Part shown: positions 43,535 to 53,610 of the stretch, in pieces
Layout of the letters: each line of letters begins with the position of its first letter
Position numbering within the stretch: position 1 is the stretch's first letter
DNA from: Natronorubrum sediminis
GTDB taxonomy: Archaea; Halobacteriota; Halobacteria; Halobacteriales; Natrialbaceae
Direction of reading: 5' to 3'
Assembly (NCBI RefSeq): GCF_900108095.1
Contig: NZ_FNWL01000001.1
Span: forward strand, 558,001-622,000
DNA length: 64,000 nucleotides
Made by a program: the position numbers and the translations under genes
Notes under the pieces: model-generated
Databases searched by the model: none
What the model was told of the DNA's origin: nothing
Seen by the model: only the letters and a program-made list of their open reading frames with translations

Positions 43535-44030
43535 CGTTCGACGTCGACGTGAGGTCGTCATCGTCGTCGATCGGCCCGTGGCCGACGAACTCGTACGCTC
43601 CATCGGAAAAATAAACCACACCGTCAGCGACCGTAACCTCGAGTTCGGTGAGGTACGCCCCCTCGCAGGGACCGTACGTACACTCACCGGAGTGACTATC
43701 GAAGTACGCGCCGTGGTTCGCACAAATCAACTCTCCGTCTCGTATCGGTGCACCCGATCCTTTGTCGATTTTGATGTGGGTCAGGTGTTGACAGTAGTTT
43801 AGCCAGCAGGTGACATGTGGTTCTGCTCGACTATCGTCTGCGCTGTTCCCGTCGTTCTCGCCGCCCCTGCCGTCCTCGCTGTGTCCGTCGGTTTCGCCGT
43901 CTCCGTCGCCGTCGCCCGCATCACCGTTCGTCACAAGGATCGCTTCTCGTTCGTCCTCGCCGTCCGTCACGCGAAAGAGAACCGTCGAATCCGCTGGAAT
44001 GTCCTCGAGTGCGACGATTGCGCCGTCCAT
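43524..44030 (-). CDS. Rieske-type 2Fe-2S protein
   Basis: A 168-residue protein from the ATG MDGAIVALED. The Rieske ligands are C-x-H in CQHLTH and C-x-x-H in CANHGAYF, followed by GECTYGPCEGAYL. Between the second and third strands there is an acidic, Gly-rich low-complexity loop of about 35 residues. It resembles the small subunit of nitrite reductase or other ferredoxin-like Rieske proteins, so it probably passes electrons to a partner. Divergent from the saccharopine dehydrogenase-like gene. A GTG at 44051 is an alternative start. Confidence 0.8.
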   Translation of the reverse strand: MDGAIVALEDIPADSTVLFRVTDGEDEREAILVTNGDAGDGDGDGETDGHSEDGRGGENDGNSADDSRAEPHVTCWLNYCQHLTHIKIDKGSGAPIRDGELICANHGAYFDSHSGECTYGPCEGAYLTELEVTVADGVVYFSDGAYEFVGHGPIDDDDDLTSTSNVKM

Positions 44031-44171
44031 TGGCGCGTCGTTTTGGGTCACCGCCCCTGAACGTTGCGATGTCCGTCGTCGCGTGGCGCGTCGACGCGTG
44101 GACGTTCTCCTCACGCTCACCCGTCGAGTGTCTGACGCAATTTTAACACCTCGAGTCACCAATCATCGTCT

Positions 44172-45290
44172 ATGAACTCCCTCCTCGTCTACGGCTCGTA
44201 CGGCTATACCGGCCGACTAATCGCGCGTGAAGCCGTCTCTCGAGGAGGGACGCCGGTTCTCGCCGGGCGCGACGACCGCAAACTGACTCGACAGGCGACC
44301 GACCTCGGCGTCGAGAAACGCGTCTTCGACCTCGACGGTGACGTCGCCTCCAACATCGAAGCGTTCGACGCCGTGTTGAACTGTGCAGGCCCGTTCGTGA
44401 AAACGGCCGAACCGCTCGTCGACGCCTGTCTCGAGACGGGAACCGACTATCTCGACATCACGGGCGAGTTTCAGGTCTTCGAACGACTGCGCCATCGGGA
44501 CGAGGCGGCCAAAGATGCGGGCGTCACGTTGCTCCCCGGCGTCGGCTTCGAGGTCGTGCCCTCGGACTGTCTGGCGGCGTTCCTCCACGAACAGGTGCCC
44601 TCGGCGAGCACCCTCACACTCGGCGTGAAGGGGAACGGGCCGCTCTCTCGCGGAACGGCCCGGACGTTCGTCGACCAACTCGGCACGAGCGGCGTCGTCC
44701 GTCGAAACGACCGGCTACTCGAGGTGCCACTCGCGTTCGACACGCGCGAGATCGATTTCGGTGACGGGCCGGAACATACCGTAACGGTTCCCTGGCCAGA
44801 CGTCGTCACCGCGGCACACACCACGGGAATTCCCTCGATCGAAGTGTACGCGTCCGTGCCCAGTGTTGCTCCCCACGGAATGGCGGCCGTCGATTCGCTG
44901 GGGTGGCTCCTCGAGCGACGACCGGTCAAGGACGCGCTCGAGCAACTGGTCGATGCCACCGTTGACGGACCGAGTCAACGCGAACTCGCGACTGACACGG
45001 CGACCGTCTGGGGAGAGGCGGTCGACGAGGCCACGGGCGAGCGAGCGAGTGCGCGAGTTCGGACGCCGAATCCCTACGCGCTCACGACGACGGCGGCCGT
45101 CAGCGCTGCCACGCGGTTGCTCGAGGGAGCTGGTGAGACCCGAGACCGCGTTCCGAGGGGCTTTCAGACGCCGGCGTCGGCATTCGGCTCCGAATTCCTT
45201 CTCGAGCTCCCGGGCACCGAGCGCGAACTCCTCACCGCCCCGAATACGTCGAACGAACCGGAGGCGACTGCACTCGAGTCCGACGACTGA
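44172..45290 (+). CDS. Saccharopine dehydrogenase-like oxidoreductase
   Basis: A 372-residue protein starting MNSLLVYGSYGYTGRLIA. It has the NAD(P)-binding motif YGSYGYTG, then VLNCAGPFVKTAEPLVDACLETGTDYLDITGE, which matches the trans-acting enoyl reductase/saccharopine dehydrogenase-like family. Its catalytic chemistry in archaea is unknown; relatives reduce enoyl thioesters or lipids. Divergent from the Rieske gene with 141 bp between starts, so the Rieske protein may be its redox partner (inference). Confidence 0.82.
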   Translation: MNSLLVYGSYGYTGRLIAREAVSRGGTPVLAGRDDRKLTRQATDLGVEKRVFDLDGDVASNIEAFDAVLNCAGPFVKTAEPLVDACLETGTDYLDITGEFQVFERLRHRDEAAKDAGVTLLPGVGFEVVPSDCLAAFLHEQVPSASTLTLGVKGNGPLSRGTARTFVDQLGTSGVVRRNDRLLEVPLAFDTREIDFGDGPEHTVTVPWPDVVTAAHTTGIPSIEVYASVPSVAPHGMAAVDSLGWLLERRPVKDALEQLVDATVDGPSQRELATDTATVWGEAVDEATGERASARVRTPNPYALTTTAAVSAATRLLEGAGETRDRVPRGFQTPASAFGSEFLLELPGTERELLTAPNTSNEPEATALESDD

Positions 45291-45327
45291 GTAACACTCG
45301 AGTTCACCAACGGGAACTGTCCGCCGC

Positions 45328-46329
45328 TCACTTCTCGGCCGAATCGCCATAACACACCCGCTCGACGCGCTCGTCGTATCGCCTCGAGAGCAGGTCCGTG
45401 ATCGGCCCACTGCCGATATCGTGTCCGTCGAGCGTCGCGATCGGTCTGAGTTCCCACGTTCGATTCGTCAAAAACGCTTCGTCGGCGTCGCGGACAGTGT
45501 CGACTTCGTAGGCCCCTTCTCGAACCGCAAGTCCCTCCTCGGTCGCTAACTCGAGGACGATACGTCGAGTGATGCCGGGCAGGACGTCTCGCTCCGTACT
45601 CGGCGTGTGGAGGACGCCGTCGCGGACGAAAAAGAGGGTACTCGTCGTCCCTTCCGTGACGTACCCCTCGAGATCGCGGACGAGCGCTTCGTCGGCGACG
45701 TCGGTTTCGCCGTCACGGTCGGACCGGAGCTCCACTCGAGCGAGGATGCCGGTGAGGTAGTTGTGCGTCTTCGCCGCGGCCGGAATCGACGCGTCAGGTA
45801 CGGCTCGCGTTTCGACCGTCTGCACCGTCGCTGGCCCGTCCCAGACCGACGTGCTCTCGAGTCCGCCCCGCGGAAGCGGACTGGCGTAGACGACGACCGT
45901 CGGGTCGACTTCGGGGGCGGGGGTGAGTTTTCCCGGTTGGACGCCGCGAGTGATCGACAGCCGAACGGAGGCGTCTGCGAGTCCGTTCGCCTCGAGCGTC
46001 TCGTCGATTCTGCTCCGGAGGTCGGTCCCCGTGAGCCCGTGATCGAGTGCCAGCGCGTCGCAGGTCCGCTCGAGGCGCGCGAGGTGTGCGTCCCACTCGA
46101 AAATCGTACCGCCGTAGGCTCGCATGGTCTCGAACGCGCCGTCGCCGTAGCGAAAGCCGCGGTCGTCGACGCTGACCGTGGCCTCGTCTGCCGGGACGAG
46201 GTCGCCGTCGACGTGGTAGACGCGCTCTCGTTCTCGCTCTTGCTCTTGTTCGTGCCCTCGCTCGTGTTCGTGCCCTCGCTCGTGTTCGTGCACTCCCTCA
46301 CTGCCCGCCTCGTCGTCTCGATCAGCCAT
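45328..46329 (-). CDS. pabC: Aminotransferase class IV, probable 4-amino-4-deoxychorismate lyase PabC
   Basis: A 333-residue class IV PLP enzyme. The core has DRGFRYGDGAFETMRAYGG, the PLP Lys in KTHNYL (near residue 196) and EGTTSTLFFVRDG. In the pabB-pabA-pabC order the best call is 4-amino-4-deoxychorismate lyase, making p-aminobenzoate for folate-type cofactors; branched-chain aminotransferase is the alternative. The first 36 residues are a low-complexity His/Glu/Arg stretch from an 18-bp repeat. Start overlaps the pabA stop by 8 bp. Confidence 0.84.
   Translation of the reverse strand: MADRDDEAGSEGVHEHERGHEHERGHEQEQERERERVYHVDGDLVPADEATVSVDDRGFRYGDGAFETMRAYGGTIFEWDAHLARLERTCDALALDHGLTGTDLRSRIDETLEANGLADASVRLSITRGVQPGKLTPAPEVDPTVVVYASPLPRGGLESTSVWDGPATVQTVETRAVPDASIPAAAKTHNYLTGILARVELRSDRDGETDVADEALVRDLEGYVTEGTTSTLFFVRDGVLHTPSTERDVLPGITRRIVLELATEEGLAVREGAYEVDTVRDADEAFLTNRTWELRPIATLDGHDIGSGPITDLLSRRYDERVERVCYGDSAEK
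46248..46290. repeat. 18-bp tandem repeat coding for the PabC N-terminus
   Basis: GTTCGTGCCCTCGCTCGT occurs at 46248-46265 and 46266-46283, then a 7-bp partial copy up to 46290. Read on the coding (minus) strand it gives a six-residue HEHERG-type unit. The length is a multiple of three, so copy-number change keeps the frame. Confidence 0.85.
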
Positions 46330-46960
46330 GTCGTTCCTCCGTCGCGAGTCGGCAGAAGTTCTCGATCATTCGCTTGCCGACCTCGAGTGAGATATCGTCG
46401 TCACCCTCGTCTCGACGGCGCGTGAGGATGCTCTCGGGATGGAACTGAACGCCGACGTGTGGTTTCTCGCGGTGGCGAACCGCCATCACGACGCCGCGCT
46501 CGTCCGCCGTTCGCGCCGTTTCGACGAGTTCGTCCGGAAGTTCGTCGCGTTCGACCGCCAGCGAGTGATAGCGACCGACCTGGACGTCGGCGGGCAGTCC
46601 CTGGAAAATTCCTTCGCCGTCGTGGTTGATCGTGGATGGTTTGCCGTGAACGACTCGGTCGGCGTGGCCGACGGTCGATCCAGCGGCTGCACACAGCGCC
46701 TGGTGACCCAGACAGACGCCGAGGATGGGATACTCGGTTTCGCCGAACAAGGGAATCGAAATCCCCGCGTCCTGTGGCGTCCCAGGTCCCGGTGAGACGA
46801 CGATGCCGGTCGGATCGATCGACTCCACGTCGGTTAGCGTGAGTTCGTCGTTCCGGTGGACTACGATCTCGTCGGCGACGGCACCGACGTACTGGACGAG
46901 ATTGTAGACGAACGAGTCGTAGTTGTCGATCACGAGCAACCGGGTGCTGTGGTCACTCAC
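46322..46960 (-). CDS. pabA: Aminodeoxychorismate/anthranilate synthase glutamine amidotransferase PabA
   Basis: A 212-residue class I glutamine amidotransferase with start GTG at 46960. The nucleophile Cys is residue 83 in GVCLGHQAL, and the His-Glu pair is H174 and E176 in FHPES. The N-terminal [17 protein letters not shown] is the family hallmark. It supplies ammonia to PabB to form aminodeoxychorismate. Its start overlaps the pabB stop by 8 bp, so the two are translationally coupled. TrpG is a possible alternative name, but the partners fit PabA better. Confidence 0.9.
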   Translation of the reverse strand: MSDHSTRLLVIDNYDSFVYNLVQYVGAVADEIVVHRNDELTLTDVESIDPTGIVVSPGPGTPQDAGISIPLFGETEYPILGVCLGHQALCAAAGSTVGHADRVVHGKPSTINHDGEGIFQGLPADVQVGRYHSLAVERDELPDELVETARTADERGVVMAVRHREKPHVGVQFHPESILTRRRDEGDDDISLEVGKRMIENFCRLATEERHG

Positions 46961-48602
46961 GCGACTCACCACCGTCTGACTCGAGGGCCATCGCGGCTCG
47001 GTCGCCGAGTGCGTCGTCGACGGCCGAGAGCAGCGCGCGAGCCTTGGCGAGCGTCTCGTCGTACTCGAGTGAGGGATCCGAGTCGTGAACGATTCCGGCC
47101 CCCACGCGCAGGTGGTACTCCTCGCCGTGACGAACCAGCGTCCGGATAACGATGTTGAGCGTCGCTCGGCCGTCGAAGCCGAAGATACCGATACTCCCCG
47201 TGTATGGGCCTCGTTGGGTCGCCTCGAGTTCGTCGATAATCTCCATCGTGCGTGGCTTCGGCGCGCCGGTGATGGTCCCGCCGGGGAACACCGCGGCGAC
47301 GGCGTCGGCCAGCGTTTCGTCGTCGCGCAACTCGCCGGTGACGTCCGAGACGAGGTGCATGACTGCCGAGTAGCGATCGATCCGGCGGTACTCCTCGACG
47401 TCGACGGAGCCGTACGCACAGACTTTTCCGAGGTCGTTTCGCTCGAGGTCGACCAACATCGCGTGCTCGGCGCGTTCTTTCTCGTCGCTGCGGAGTTCAG
47501 CCTCGAGTTCGGCGTCTTCCTCGGGGGTCTCCCCGCGTGCTCGCGTCCCCGCAATCGGCTCCGTTCTGACGAACGACCCATCGCGCTCGAGGAGCAACTC
47601 CGGGCTGGCACTCACCAGGTCGGTCGAGCGAAGCTCGAGCAATCCGGAGTATGGTGCCGGGTTCACCGCTCTGAGGGCGTCGTAGGCCGCGACGGGGTGG
47701 ACGGCCGCGGGGGCGACCAGTCGCTGAGAGATGTTCGCCTGAAACGTGTCGCCGTCGCGGATGGACGATTTGACCTGCCGGACGCGTTCGGCGAACGCCT
47801 CGCGACCGCACTCGCTCTCGAAGGTCGCCGTCGGCGTGCTCGCAGGGGGCTCACCGACCGACGGTTCGCCCTCGAGTATTCGTTTCGCGAACGCGAGTGC
47901 CCGCGTTCGCCCTCGATCGTAGAGTTCCTCGAGTGTCGCCGTCGAGACCGGTTCGCTGGCTTCCCCGTGGACGGCCAACTCGTCAATTTCGAGTCGGGGA
48001 CAGGCCGTAACACGGAGCGCCGTCTCCGACCCGTCCGACCCGTAGCCGTCTCGGTCCGGCGTGGCCTCCCACGATGCGAGACAGTCGTAGACGCCGACCT
48101 CAAGTCTGGGCAATCCTCGATCGTCGATCGCGGATTCGGGAAGCGACTCGAGTTCCCGGACGATGTCGTAGGAGAGCCACCCGATCGCTCCGCAGGGGTA
48201 GGGCACGCTACATTCGCCACGGACGAGCGTGTCGGGCTCGAGGAGTCCCTCGAGCGCGGCGAGCGTGGCCGACTCGTCCTGATGTGGCTCGCTCGAGTCG
48301 CCCTCAGTCGGCTGCGTCACCGTCTGTGCGTCGGGATGGACCGTGAGTCGATCGACCGGATCGACGCCGAAGTATCCCCAGCCGGGTTGTCCGCCGGTCG
48401 TCTCGAGAAACACCCCGTCGCGAGTTTCGTCACGTGCTCGACGGTAAGCGAGAAACGGATCGTCGACGGTCAGGCTGACCTCGATCGGGACTCGAATGTG
48501 CGTCGGGACGTTCGTCGCCGCGGTCGGCGCGTCTCGCTCGAGCCACTCGCTGAGGGCCGCTCGCACCGACTCGATGGACGTTTCGACGCGCGGCTCGCGC
48601 AT
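46953..48602 (-). CDS. pabB: Aminodeoxychorismate synthase component I PabB
   Basis: A 549-residue chorismate-binding enzyme from the [12 protein letters not shown]. The N-terminal half is the anthranilate-synthase-I-like cap ([21 protein letters not shown]). The C-terminal half has [40 protein letters not shown] and the active-site [17 protein letters not shown]. It aminates chorismate. I favour PabB over TrpE because of the neighbouring class IV aminotransferase. A start at 48656 adds 18 residues and is unlikely. Confidence 0.88.
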   Translation of the reverse strand: MREPRVETSIESVRAALSEWLERDAPTAATNVPTHIRVPIEVSLTVDDPFLAYRRARDETRDGVFLETTGGQPGWGYFGVDPVDRLTVHPDAQTVTQPTEGDSSEPHQDESATLAALEGLLEPDTLVRGECSVPYPCGAIGWLSYDIVRELESLPESAIDDRGLPRLEVGVYDCLASWEATPDRDGYGSDGSETALRVTACPRLEIDELAVHGEASEPVSTATLEELYDRGRTRALAFAKRILEGEPSVGEPPASTPTATFESECGREAFAERVRQVKSSIRDGDTFQANISQRLVAPAAVHPVAAYDALRAVNPAPYSGLLELRSTDLVSASPELLLERDGSFVRTEPIAGTRARGETPEEDAELEAELRSDEKERAEHAMLVDLERNDLGKVCAYGSVDVEEYRRIDRYSAVMHLVSDVTGELRDDETLADAVAAVFPGGTITGAPKPRTMEIIDELEATQRGPYTGSIGIFGFDGRATLNIVIRTLVRHGEEYHLRVGAGIVHDSDPSLEYDETLAKARALLSAVDDALGDRAAMALESDGGESRE

Positions 48603-48757
48603 GTCACTCGAGAGGGAGTGTACGCCTAATCGTTTTGCGGTTCGAGTGAGCGACACTCGTCGCGGACGTCAATGTTCGACAGAGACACTCGAATCGCGAG
48701 AAAATCCGAATCGCGGTAACGGTTCGGAGAGAGGTGGGTCAACAGCCGTCGACGGTA

Positions 48758-49549
48758 CTATCTGACTTCTGCGCGGTCAATCCAGCCCTGAATTCGGGTT
48801 TCGGAGATGTCGGTGTCTTCCGAGAGGGCGGCTGGGTCAGCATCGGCGAGTTCGCCGACGGTTTCGACGCCGGCAGCGGTGAGCCTGTCGGCGTAGGCAG
48901 GGCCGATTCCCTTGATCGTATCGACCGGCTCCTGAGTGCCCGAATCGCCCTCGGATTCGGCCGACTCGTCCTCGCCAGCCGTCGATTCTGTCTCCGCCGA
49001 CTCGTCGACCTCGGCAGCGTTCGGTTCTGCATCCTCGACGAGTTCCGTGGGGTCAGTTTCGTCCGCGTCGTCCGTCCCAGGGTCTGCGTCGGCTTCGACG
49101 TCATCGTCGGTTTGGTCGTCAACGTCGTGGAGACCATCATCGTCGGCCTCGTCAGCACCGTCAGCCTCGTCGCCGTCTTCGACCTCCGTTTCGCTTTCGA
49201 CTGACTCGAGGACGTCTTCGTCGGTCGATTCTTCGATTTCCCCCTCCGGCGTCTCGTCTGCGGTAGACCCGTCCGGCGTCTTCTCGGCTTCGGGAACCGC
49301 GTCTTCCGAGACGGGGCCAGCGGCCTCAGCAGGCTCGGCTGCACCGTCGGCCTCCCTCGTGGGGTCGGTCATCGAATCGGTCGATGCCGCTGCGGTCGAC
49401 TCCGCTGCGGCCGATTCGTCGACGCTATCCGTGGTGTGTTCGTCCGACCGTTCCCGTTCGACTGTGACGCCTACCTCTCGAGAATGCCCTCGCTCGGGGT
49501 CCGAGTCACCGAATCCCAGCAGCGATTTGAGCTTCTGCAGGATTGCCAT
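48758..49549 (-). CDS. Acidic helix-hairpin-helix protein
   Basis: A 263-residue protein. The N-terminus MAILQKLKSLLGFG is amphipathic. A very acidic, Ala/Asp/Glu/Thr-rich disordered linker of about 180 residues follows. The last 60 residues hold an HhH domain (IKGIGPAYADRLTAAGVETVGELADAD) like DUF4332/HhH_5. It may be a DNA- or protein-binding tether, perhaps at the membrane through its amphipathic end (inference). No enzyme motif. Transcribed alone between pabB and aroE. Confidence 0.75.
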   Translation of the reverse strand: MAILQKLKSLLGFGDSDPERGHSREVGVTVERERSDEHTTDSVDESAAAESTAAASTDSMTDPTREADGAAEPAEAAGPVSEDAVPEAEKTPDGSTADETPEGEIEESTDEDVLESVESETEVEDGDEADGADEADDDGLHDVDDQTDDDVEADADPGTDDADETDPTELVEDAEPNAAEVDESAETESTAGEDESAESEGDSGTQEPVDTIKGIGPAYADRLTAAGVETVGELADADPAALSEDTDISETRIQGWIDRAEVR

Positions 49550-49694
49550 TATCCGGATATAGTGGGTCCATCACTTAAATTCGTCTGATACGATCGTCGT
49601 GTCGCACGTCTTGTGGCGGTTCTCGGTGCCTAAACGGGACCGTCTTATCGAAATCGGGCGGAACGATAGCTGACTTACAAGAACGGTCGCTCCC

Positions 49695-50498
49695 TTACAA
49701 TTGTGAGCGAAGCGCCTCGTTCATCGCGTCGACCGGCGCATCTCGCCCCGTCCACAACTCGAGGGCTTCGACGCCCTGGTAGAGTAACATCCACGCACCG
49801 TCGACCGTCGTCGCCCCGGCCTCGCGAGCGTCCTGAAGCAGTTGCGTTTCGAGTGGCTGGTAGACCGCGTCGAGGACGGCCAGATCACCGTGGAGGTGGG
49901 CTGGCGGAACCGGCGTCGCATCTTCTTTCATGCCGACGCTGGTTGCGTTGACCAGCACGTCGGCGTCTGCGACGATGCGCTCGAGCGAGTCGAGGCCGTA
50001 CCCCGTCGCGTTCGGGACCTCGTCCGCGAGGTCGTGTGCCGTCGATTCGGTTCGGTTCGCGACGTCGACCGTCGCGCCTGCGTCTGCGAGTCCGAACGCG
50101 ATCGCTCGACCGGCACCGCCTGCGCCGACGACGACGGCACGAGCGTCCGCGAGCGTCACGTCGTGATCTCGAAGCGCGCGCAAAGCGCCCGCCGCATCGG
50201 TGTTGTGTCCCGTCGGCGGCCCGGAGCCGGTGAAATCAATGGTGTTGACCGCGCCGATTCGGGTAGCCAACTCGTCCGCTTCGACGCACTCGAGGACGTC
50301 CTGTTTGAACGGAATCGTGACGTTCAGGCCCGCAATTCCGAGCGCCTTAGCTCCCTCGATCGCCGCACCGATCGCTTCCGGTTTGGGTTCGAACGTCACG
50401 TAGCGCGCCTCGAGCCCAAGTTCGTCGTAAGCAGCCTCGTGAAGCGGTGGCGACAACGAGTGGCCGACCGGGTTCCCGAGTAATCCGAATACGTCCAT
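49695..50498 (-). CDS. aroE: Shikimate dehydrogenase AroE
   Basis: A 267-residue AroE from the [20 protein letters not shown]. The shikimate-binding [15 protein letters not shown], the catalytic-Lys motif NVTIPFKQ, and the NADP motif GAGGAGRA are intact. It reduces 3-dehydroshikimate to shikimate on the path to chorismate. The chorismate-using pab operon lies about 1.2 kb away on the same strand. A longer frame to 50645 is open but the added part is not family-like. Confidence 0.94.
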   Translation of the reverse strand: MDVFGLLGNPVGHSLSPPLHEAAYDELGLEARYVTFEPKPEAIGAAIEGAKALGIAGLNVTIPFKQDVLECVEADELATRIGAVNTIDFTGSGPPTGHNTDAAGALRALRDHDVTLADARAVVVGAGGAGRAIAFGLADAGATVDVANRTESTAHDLADEVPNATGYGLDSLERIVADADVLVNATSVGMKEDATPVPPAHLHGDLAVLDAVYQPLETQLLQDAREAGATTVDGAWMLLYQGVEALELWTGRDAPVDAMNEALRSQL

Positions 50499-50652
50499 AG
50501 CTATGGAGATGCTCGGGTGTGAGGGCTCATAATCGATGTGACTTCTATCCGGATCTGCCGACACGTTCGTACGTGTACGGGCCGGGTGGCGTACACTCTC
50601 GAGCGCGTCGCCCGCGAACGAGACGCTCCGAAGGTATGGGAACATCCCGCAC

Positions 50653-50660
50653 GCTTATAC
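50653..50660 (+). promoter_or_regulatory. Candidate TATA box of the uspA gene
   Basis: GCTTATAC is centred about 27 nt before the ATG at 50684. The GGGAGG just before the ATG is too close to serve as a Shine-Dalgarno site. A leaderless transcript is therefore more likely. Confidence 0.45.
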
Positions 50661-50683
50661 ACCAACGCACCGTATCGGGAGGT

Positions 50684-51100
50684 ATGCACATCCTCGTTCC
50701 ACTCGATAACTCCGAGCCGGCACAGGAGGCACTCGAGCACGCCGTCAGCGAGTATTCGGATGCGGAGATTACGGTGTTGCACGTGATCAATCCCAACGTA
50801 TCCATGTACGGCGAGGGCGGCGTCTACGCGTACGATTCGGTGATCGACTCCCGCAGGAAAGCCATCCAAAGCCAGTTTGACAAGGCACGAGAGGCGGCCG
50901 CAGCACACGACGTGTCGATTTCGACCGAGACGGTCGTCGGCAATCCGTCTCGAGAAATCGTCGCCTACGCGGACGAACACGACATCGACCACATCGTCAT
51001 CGGCAGCCAGGGCCGCGACGGTGCGAGACGCGTGTTACTCGGAAGCGTCGCCGAACGCGTCGTTCGTCGCGCCCCGGTTCCGGTCACGATCGTCCGATAG
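50684..51100 (+). CDS. Universal stress protein UspA-like
   Basis: A 138-residue single Usp domain. The nucleotide-binding motif GSQGRDGARRVLLGSVAE fits the G-x2-G-x9-G(S/T) pattern, so it probably binds ATP. The N-terminus MHILVPLDNSEPAQEALEHAV is standard. Usp proteins respond to stress, but their targets are not readable. About 140 bp separate it from the antiporter gene, which lies on the same strand. Confidence 0.92.
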   Translation: MHILVPLDNSEPAQEALEHAVSEYSDAEITVLHVINPNVSMYGEGGVYAYDSVIDSRRKAIQSQFDKAREAAAAHDVSISTETVVGNPSREIVAYADEHDIDHIVIGSQGRDGARRVLLGSVAERVVRRAPVPVTIVR

Positions 51101-51237
51101 ACGCCGAACGATCGCTCACATCACGCAGTGTCAGGGACTGGGACGGACAGACGACGCGACGATCTCGAGGAGTCGAGTACGGTTCCGACAGCACGTTTCC
51201 GGGCTGTTTTTAGGCTACTTGCGTCTACGTAGGGACG

Positions 51238-52182
51238 ATGCTCACCGGCACCCCGCTGGATATCGCCCTCCTCCTTGCCGGCGTCGTCGCGTTGTACGTC
51301 GGTGCCGAATTACTCGTCGCCGGTGCGGGCCGACTGGCGATGGGGATCGGTCTTCGCGCGGCGACCGTCGGCGTGACCGTCATCGCGTTCGCGACGACCG
51401 CCCCGGAACTGTTCGTCGCGACCATCGGTGCACTCGACGTCTCGAGCGATATCGGTCTCGGCGCGATCATCGGCTCGAACATCGCGAACATCGGGTTAGT
51501 TCTCGGCGTCGCCGCCCTCATCACGCCGTTGCAGATCGGTTCAGTCGTCATGCGCCGCCACGTTCCGTTTATGGTATTTGCAGCCGTGTTGGTCGTCGTT
51601 CTCGGCGTCGACGGGACCCTCAATCGCCTCGATGGGGTGATTTTACTTCTCGCTCTCGCCTGCTTCACTGGCTATCTTCTCTCGAGTACCGGGTCCGACA
51701 CCCCGCCGATCACGGACGACCCTGCGGCTGGTTCGGGTGCCTCGGCATGGGACGTGGCGCTCGTCGTCGGCGGCTTGCTCGCGCTCGTCATCGGCTCGCG
51801 GTGGCTCATCTCGGGTGGAATCGGCTTACTCTCGGCGTTTGGCGTCTCCGAGTTCGTCATCGGGCTCACGGTTTTGGCCTTCGGGACCTCGTTACCCGAA
51901 CTGGCCGCCTCAGTCGTCGGAGCCGTCCGCAACGAAACCGGCTTCGTCATCGGCAACATCGTCGGCTCGAACATCTACAACATTCTCGCCGTTCTCGGCA
52001 TCGTCGCGCTCATCACGCCGATCGAGGTCGCCGCGAGCACGCTCAGATTCGAACTTCCCGTCTTGCTGGTCTTTACCCTCGGCGTCGTCGCGATGATGGG
52101 CAACGGCCGCGAACTGACGAGGCTCGACGGAATCGCACTCGTGATTGGGTACGTCGTCTTTCTCACGTTGCTCGCACTCTGA
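51238..52182 (+). CDS. Calcium/sodium antiporter, CaCA family (YrbG-like)
   Basis: A 314-residue membrane protein with ten or eleven predicted helices. Two inverted half repeats carry the alpha motifs: TTAPELFVATIGALD followed by GSNIANIG, and GTSLPELAASVVGAV followed by GSNIYNIL. These bind cations in CaCA antiporters, so it probably exchanges Ca2+ or similar for Na+ or H+. The start is ATG at 51238. UspA precedes it. Confidence 0.93.
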   Translation: MLTGTPLDIALLLAGVVALYVGAELLVAGAGRLAMGIGLRAATVGVTVIAFATTAPELFVATIGALDVSSDIGLGAIIGSNIANIGLVLGVAALITPLQIGSVVMRRHVPFMVFAAVLVVVLGVDGTLNRLDGVILLLALACFTGYLLSSTGSDTPPITDDPAAGSGASAWDVALVVGGLLALVIGSRWLISGGIGLLSAFGVSEFVIGLTVLAFGTSLPELAASVVGAVRNETGFVIGNIVGSNIYNILAVLGIVALITPIEVAASTLRFELPVLLVFTLGVVAMMGNGRELTRLDGIALVIGYVVFLTLLAL

Positions 52183-52263
52183 GGAAGCGTGTTCACCGGA
52201 CGGAAGCGGTTGGCCGAGAAAAACAGTGTCGAGCTCCTGGTGTGATCTTTGCGACGCGGACGG

Positions 52264-53523
52264 CTACATCGGGAACGGCGTCGTCTGTCCCTCCCAGTCC
52301 TCGACGCTGCGTGACTCGAGTCTATCGAGGCGAGGACCGACGTGGTTACGGACGAGTCGTCCGAGCGCGTTGTCCGGCCCCTCGCCAGTGACTGCGCTCA
52401 TAGTCGCGGTTCGGTCGGCTTCGTCGTCGACCGTGATGAGCATCACCTGTTCTCTGTCGGCGAGTACGACACAGCCGTGGTGAATACCGTCGACGGGGAA
52501 GTTGAGCCAGTCGAATTGGGGCTCACAGACCGTCGCTTGGGGGATGACCGAGCGAACGATGTCGCGAACGTCCCGTGAGCGCGAGCCGACGTAAATCTCG
52601 ACGCCGCGCTCGGCAGCGTCCTGCCAGTGGTCGAGACACTGCTGTTGAAGCATCGAGGGGTCCGGAATCGAGACGAACAGTTCGTCGTCTGCACTGTCGG
52701 CGAGTTCGTCGCTTCGCTCGAGGACCGGTTCGCGCCCGTCGATCGTCCAGCAATTCGCCGTCGCGGAGGCACTCGCGCCGGGCTGGGTCGCCTCGCTCGC
52801 GTCGTCGGCAAACGGTTTCCGAGTCGGCTCGAGCGTCTCGGTGACCGTGCCGAGTGGACTCGTTGCGAGCCACTCCGAACGCCACTGCGGTGCATCGCTC
52901 GCGAGCGCGACGGTCTCGCTCGAGCGATCGAAATTCACGAGGCCGACGTCTGCGAGCGCGGGCAGGTGGTTGTGGACGAGCGCCGTTTCCATCGGCTGCC
53001 AGTCGTCTCGCTCGACGTCGACGAGTCTGGTCTCCTGTGTGCGCGCGACGAGCGTCACGGCCAGATCGGCCACAGGCACTCGCTGGTCCTGTTTTGCGAG
53101 GAACTGACAGACGCGACGACGCTGTTCGGACTGGACGGCGTCGAGGGTCCGATCGACCAGTTCTTCGTCGGCGGTCGACCCACCAGTGGGTTTCTCGAGC
53201 AGCCGAGTCACCCACTCGAGATCGAGAATTGGGTGGTCGGCGAGCGTGATTTGTTCGGTTTCCTCGGAGGTCTGCTTACGCACGAGTCCTGCTTCCACGA
53301 GTCGTGGAACGTGACAGTGAACGAGTTCGATGTGGGCCGTCCGAGCCTGCTCGTCGGTTACGACCGGCGAGTCGTGTTTCAGAACGGCGACTTCGGTTGC
53401 GGCTGTCTCTAGTGGGAGTGACTCAGCTCGTTTGTACAATGTCGAAAGCAAATATCGACGATTCGCGTCCGCGAGAATATCGAACGCGGTGGTCGTCCAG
53501 GGTGTCGATTGACAGGAGCTCAT
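52264..53523 (-). CDS. Two-winged-helix regulator with C-terminal sensor-like domain
   Basis: A 419-residue protein. Two DUF7344-like winged helices are visible: residues about 15-90 (ILADANRRYLLSTLYKRAESL, HIELVHCHVPRLVEAGLV) and 130-220 (AVQSEQRRRVCQFLAKQDQRVPVADLAVTL, ALVHNHLPALADVGLV). The C-terminal 140 residues (LFVSIPDPSML, GVEIYVGSRSRDVRDIV, DGIHHGCVVLADREQVMLITV) resemble the effector-side domains of archaeal TrmB-like regulators. Probably a transcription factor. The same strand holds the PAS regulator gene 88 bp upstream of it. Confidence 0.8.
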   Translation of the reverse strand: MSSCQSTPWTTTAFDILADANRRYLLSTLYKRAESLPLETAATEVAVLKHDSPVVTDEQARTAHIELVHCHVPRLVEAGLVRKQTSEETEQITLADHPILDLEWVTRLLEKPTGGSTADEELVDRTLDAVQSEQRRRVCQFLAKQDQRVPVADLAVTLVARTQETRLVDVERDDWQPMETALVHNHLPALADVGLVNFDRSSETVALASDAPQWRSEWLATSPLGTVTETLEPTRKPFADDASEATQPGASASATANCWTIDGREPVLERSDELADSADDELFVSIPDPSMLQQQCLDHWQDAAERGVEIYVGSRSRDVRDIVRSVIPQATVCEPQFDWLNFPVDGIHHGCVVLADREQVMLITVDDEADRTATMSAVTGEGPDNALGRLVRNHVGPRLDRLESRSVEDWEGQTTPFPM

Positions 53524-53610
53524 TATCGAATACAAACGATGAGCGTGGGAAAGAACTGTACCAGCGTGCTCTGGTATGACCTGGATATATGACGGTGGAA
53601 TTGCGCGCAG

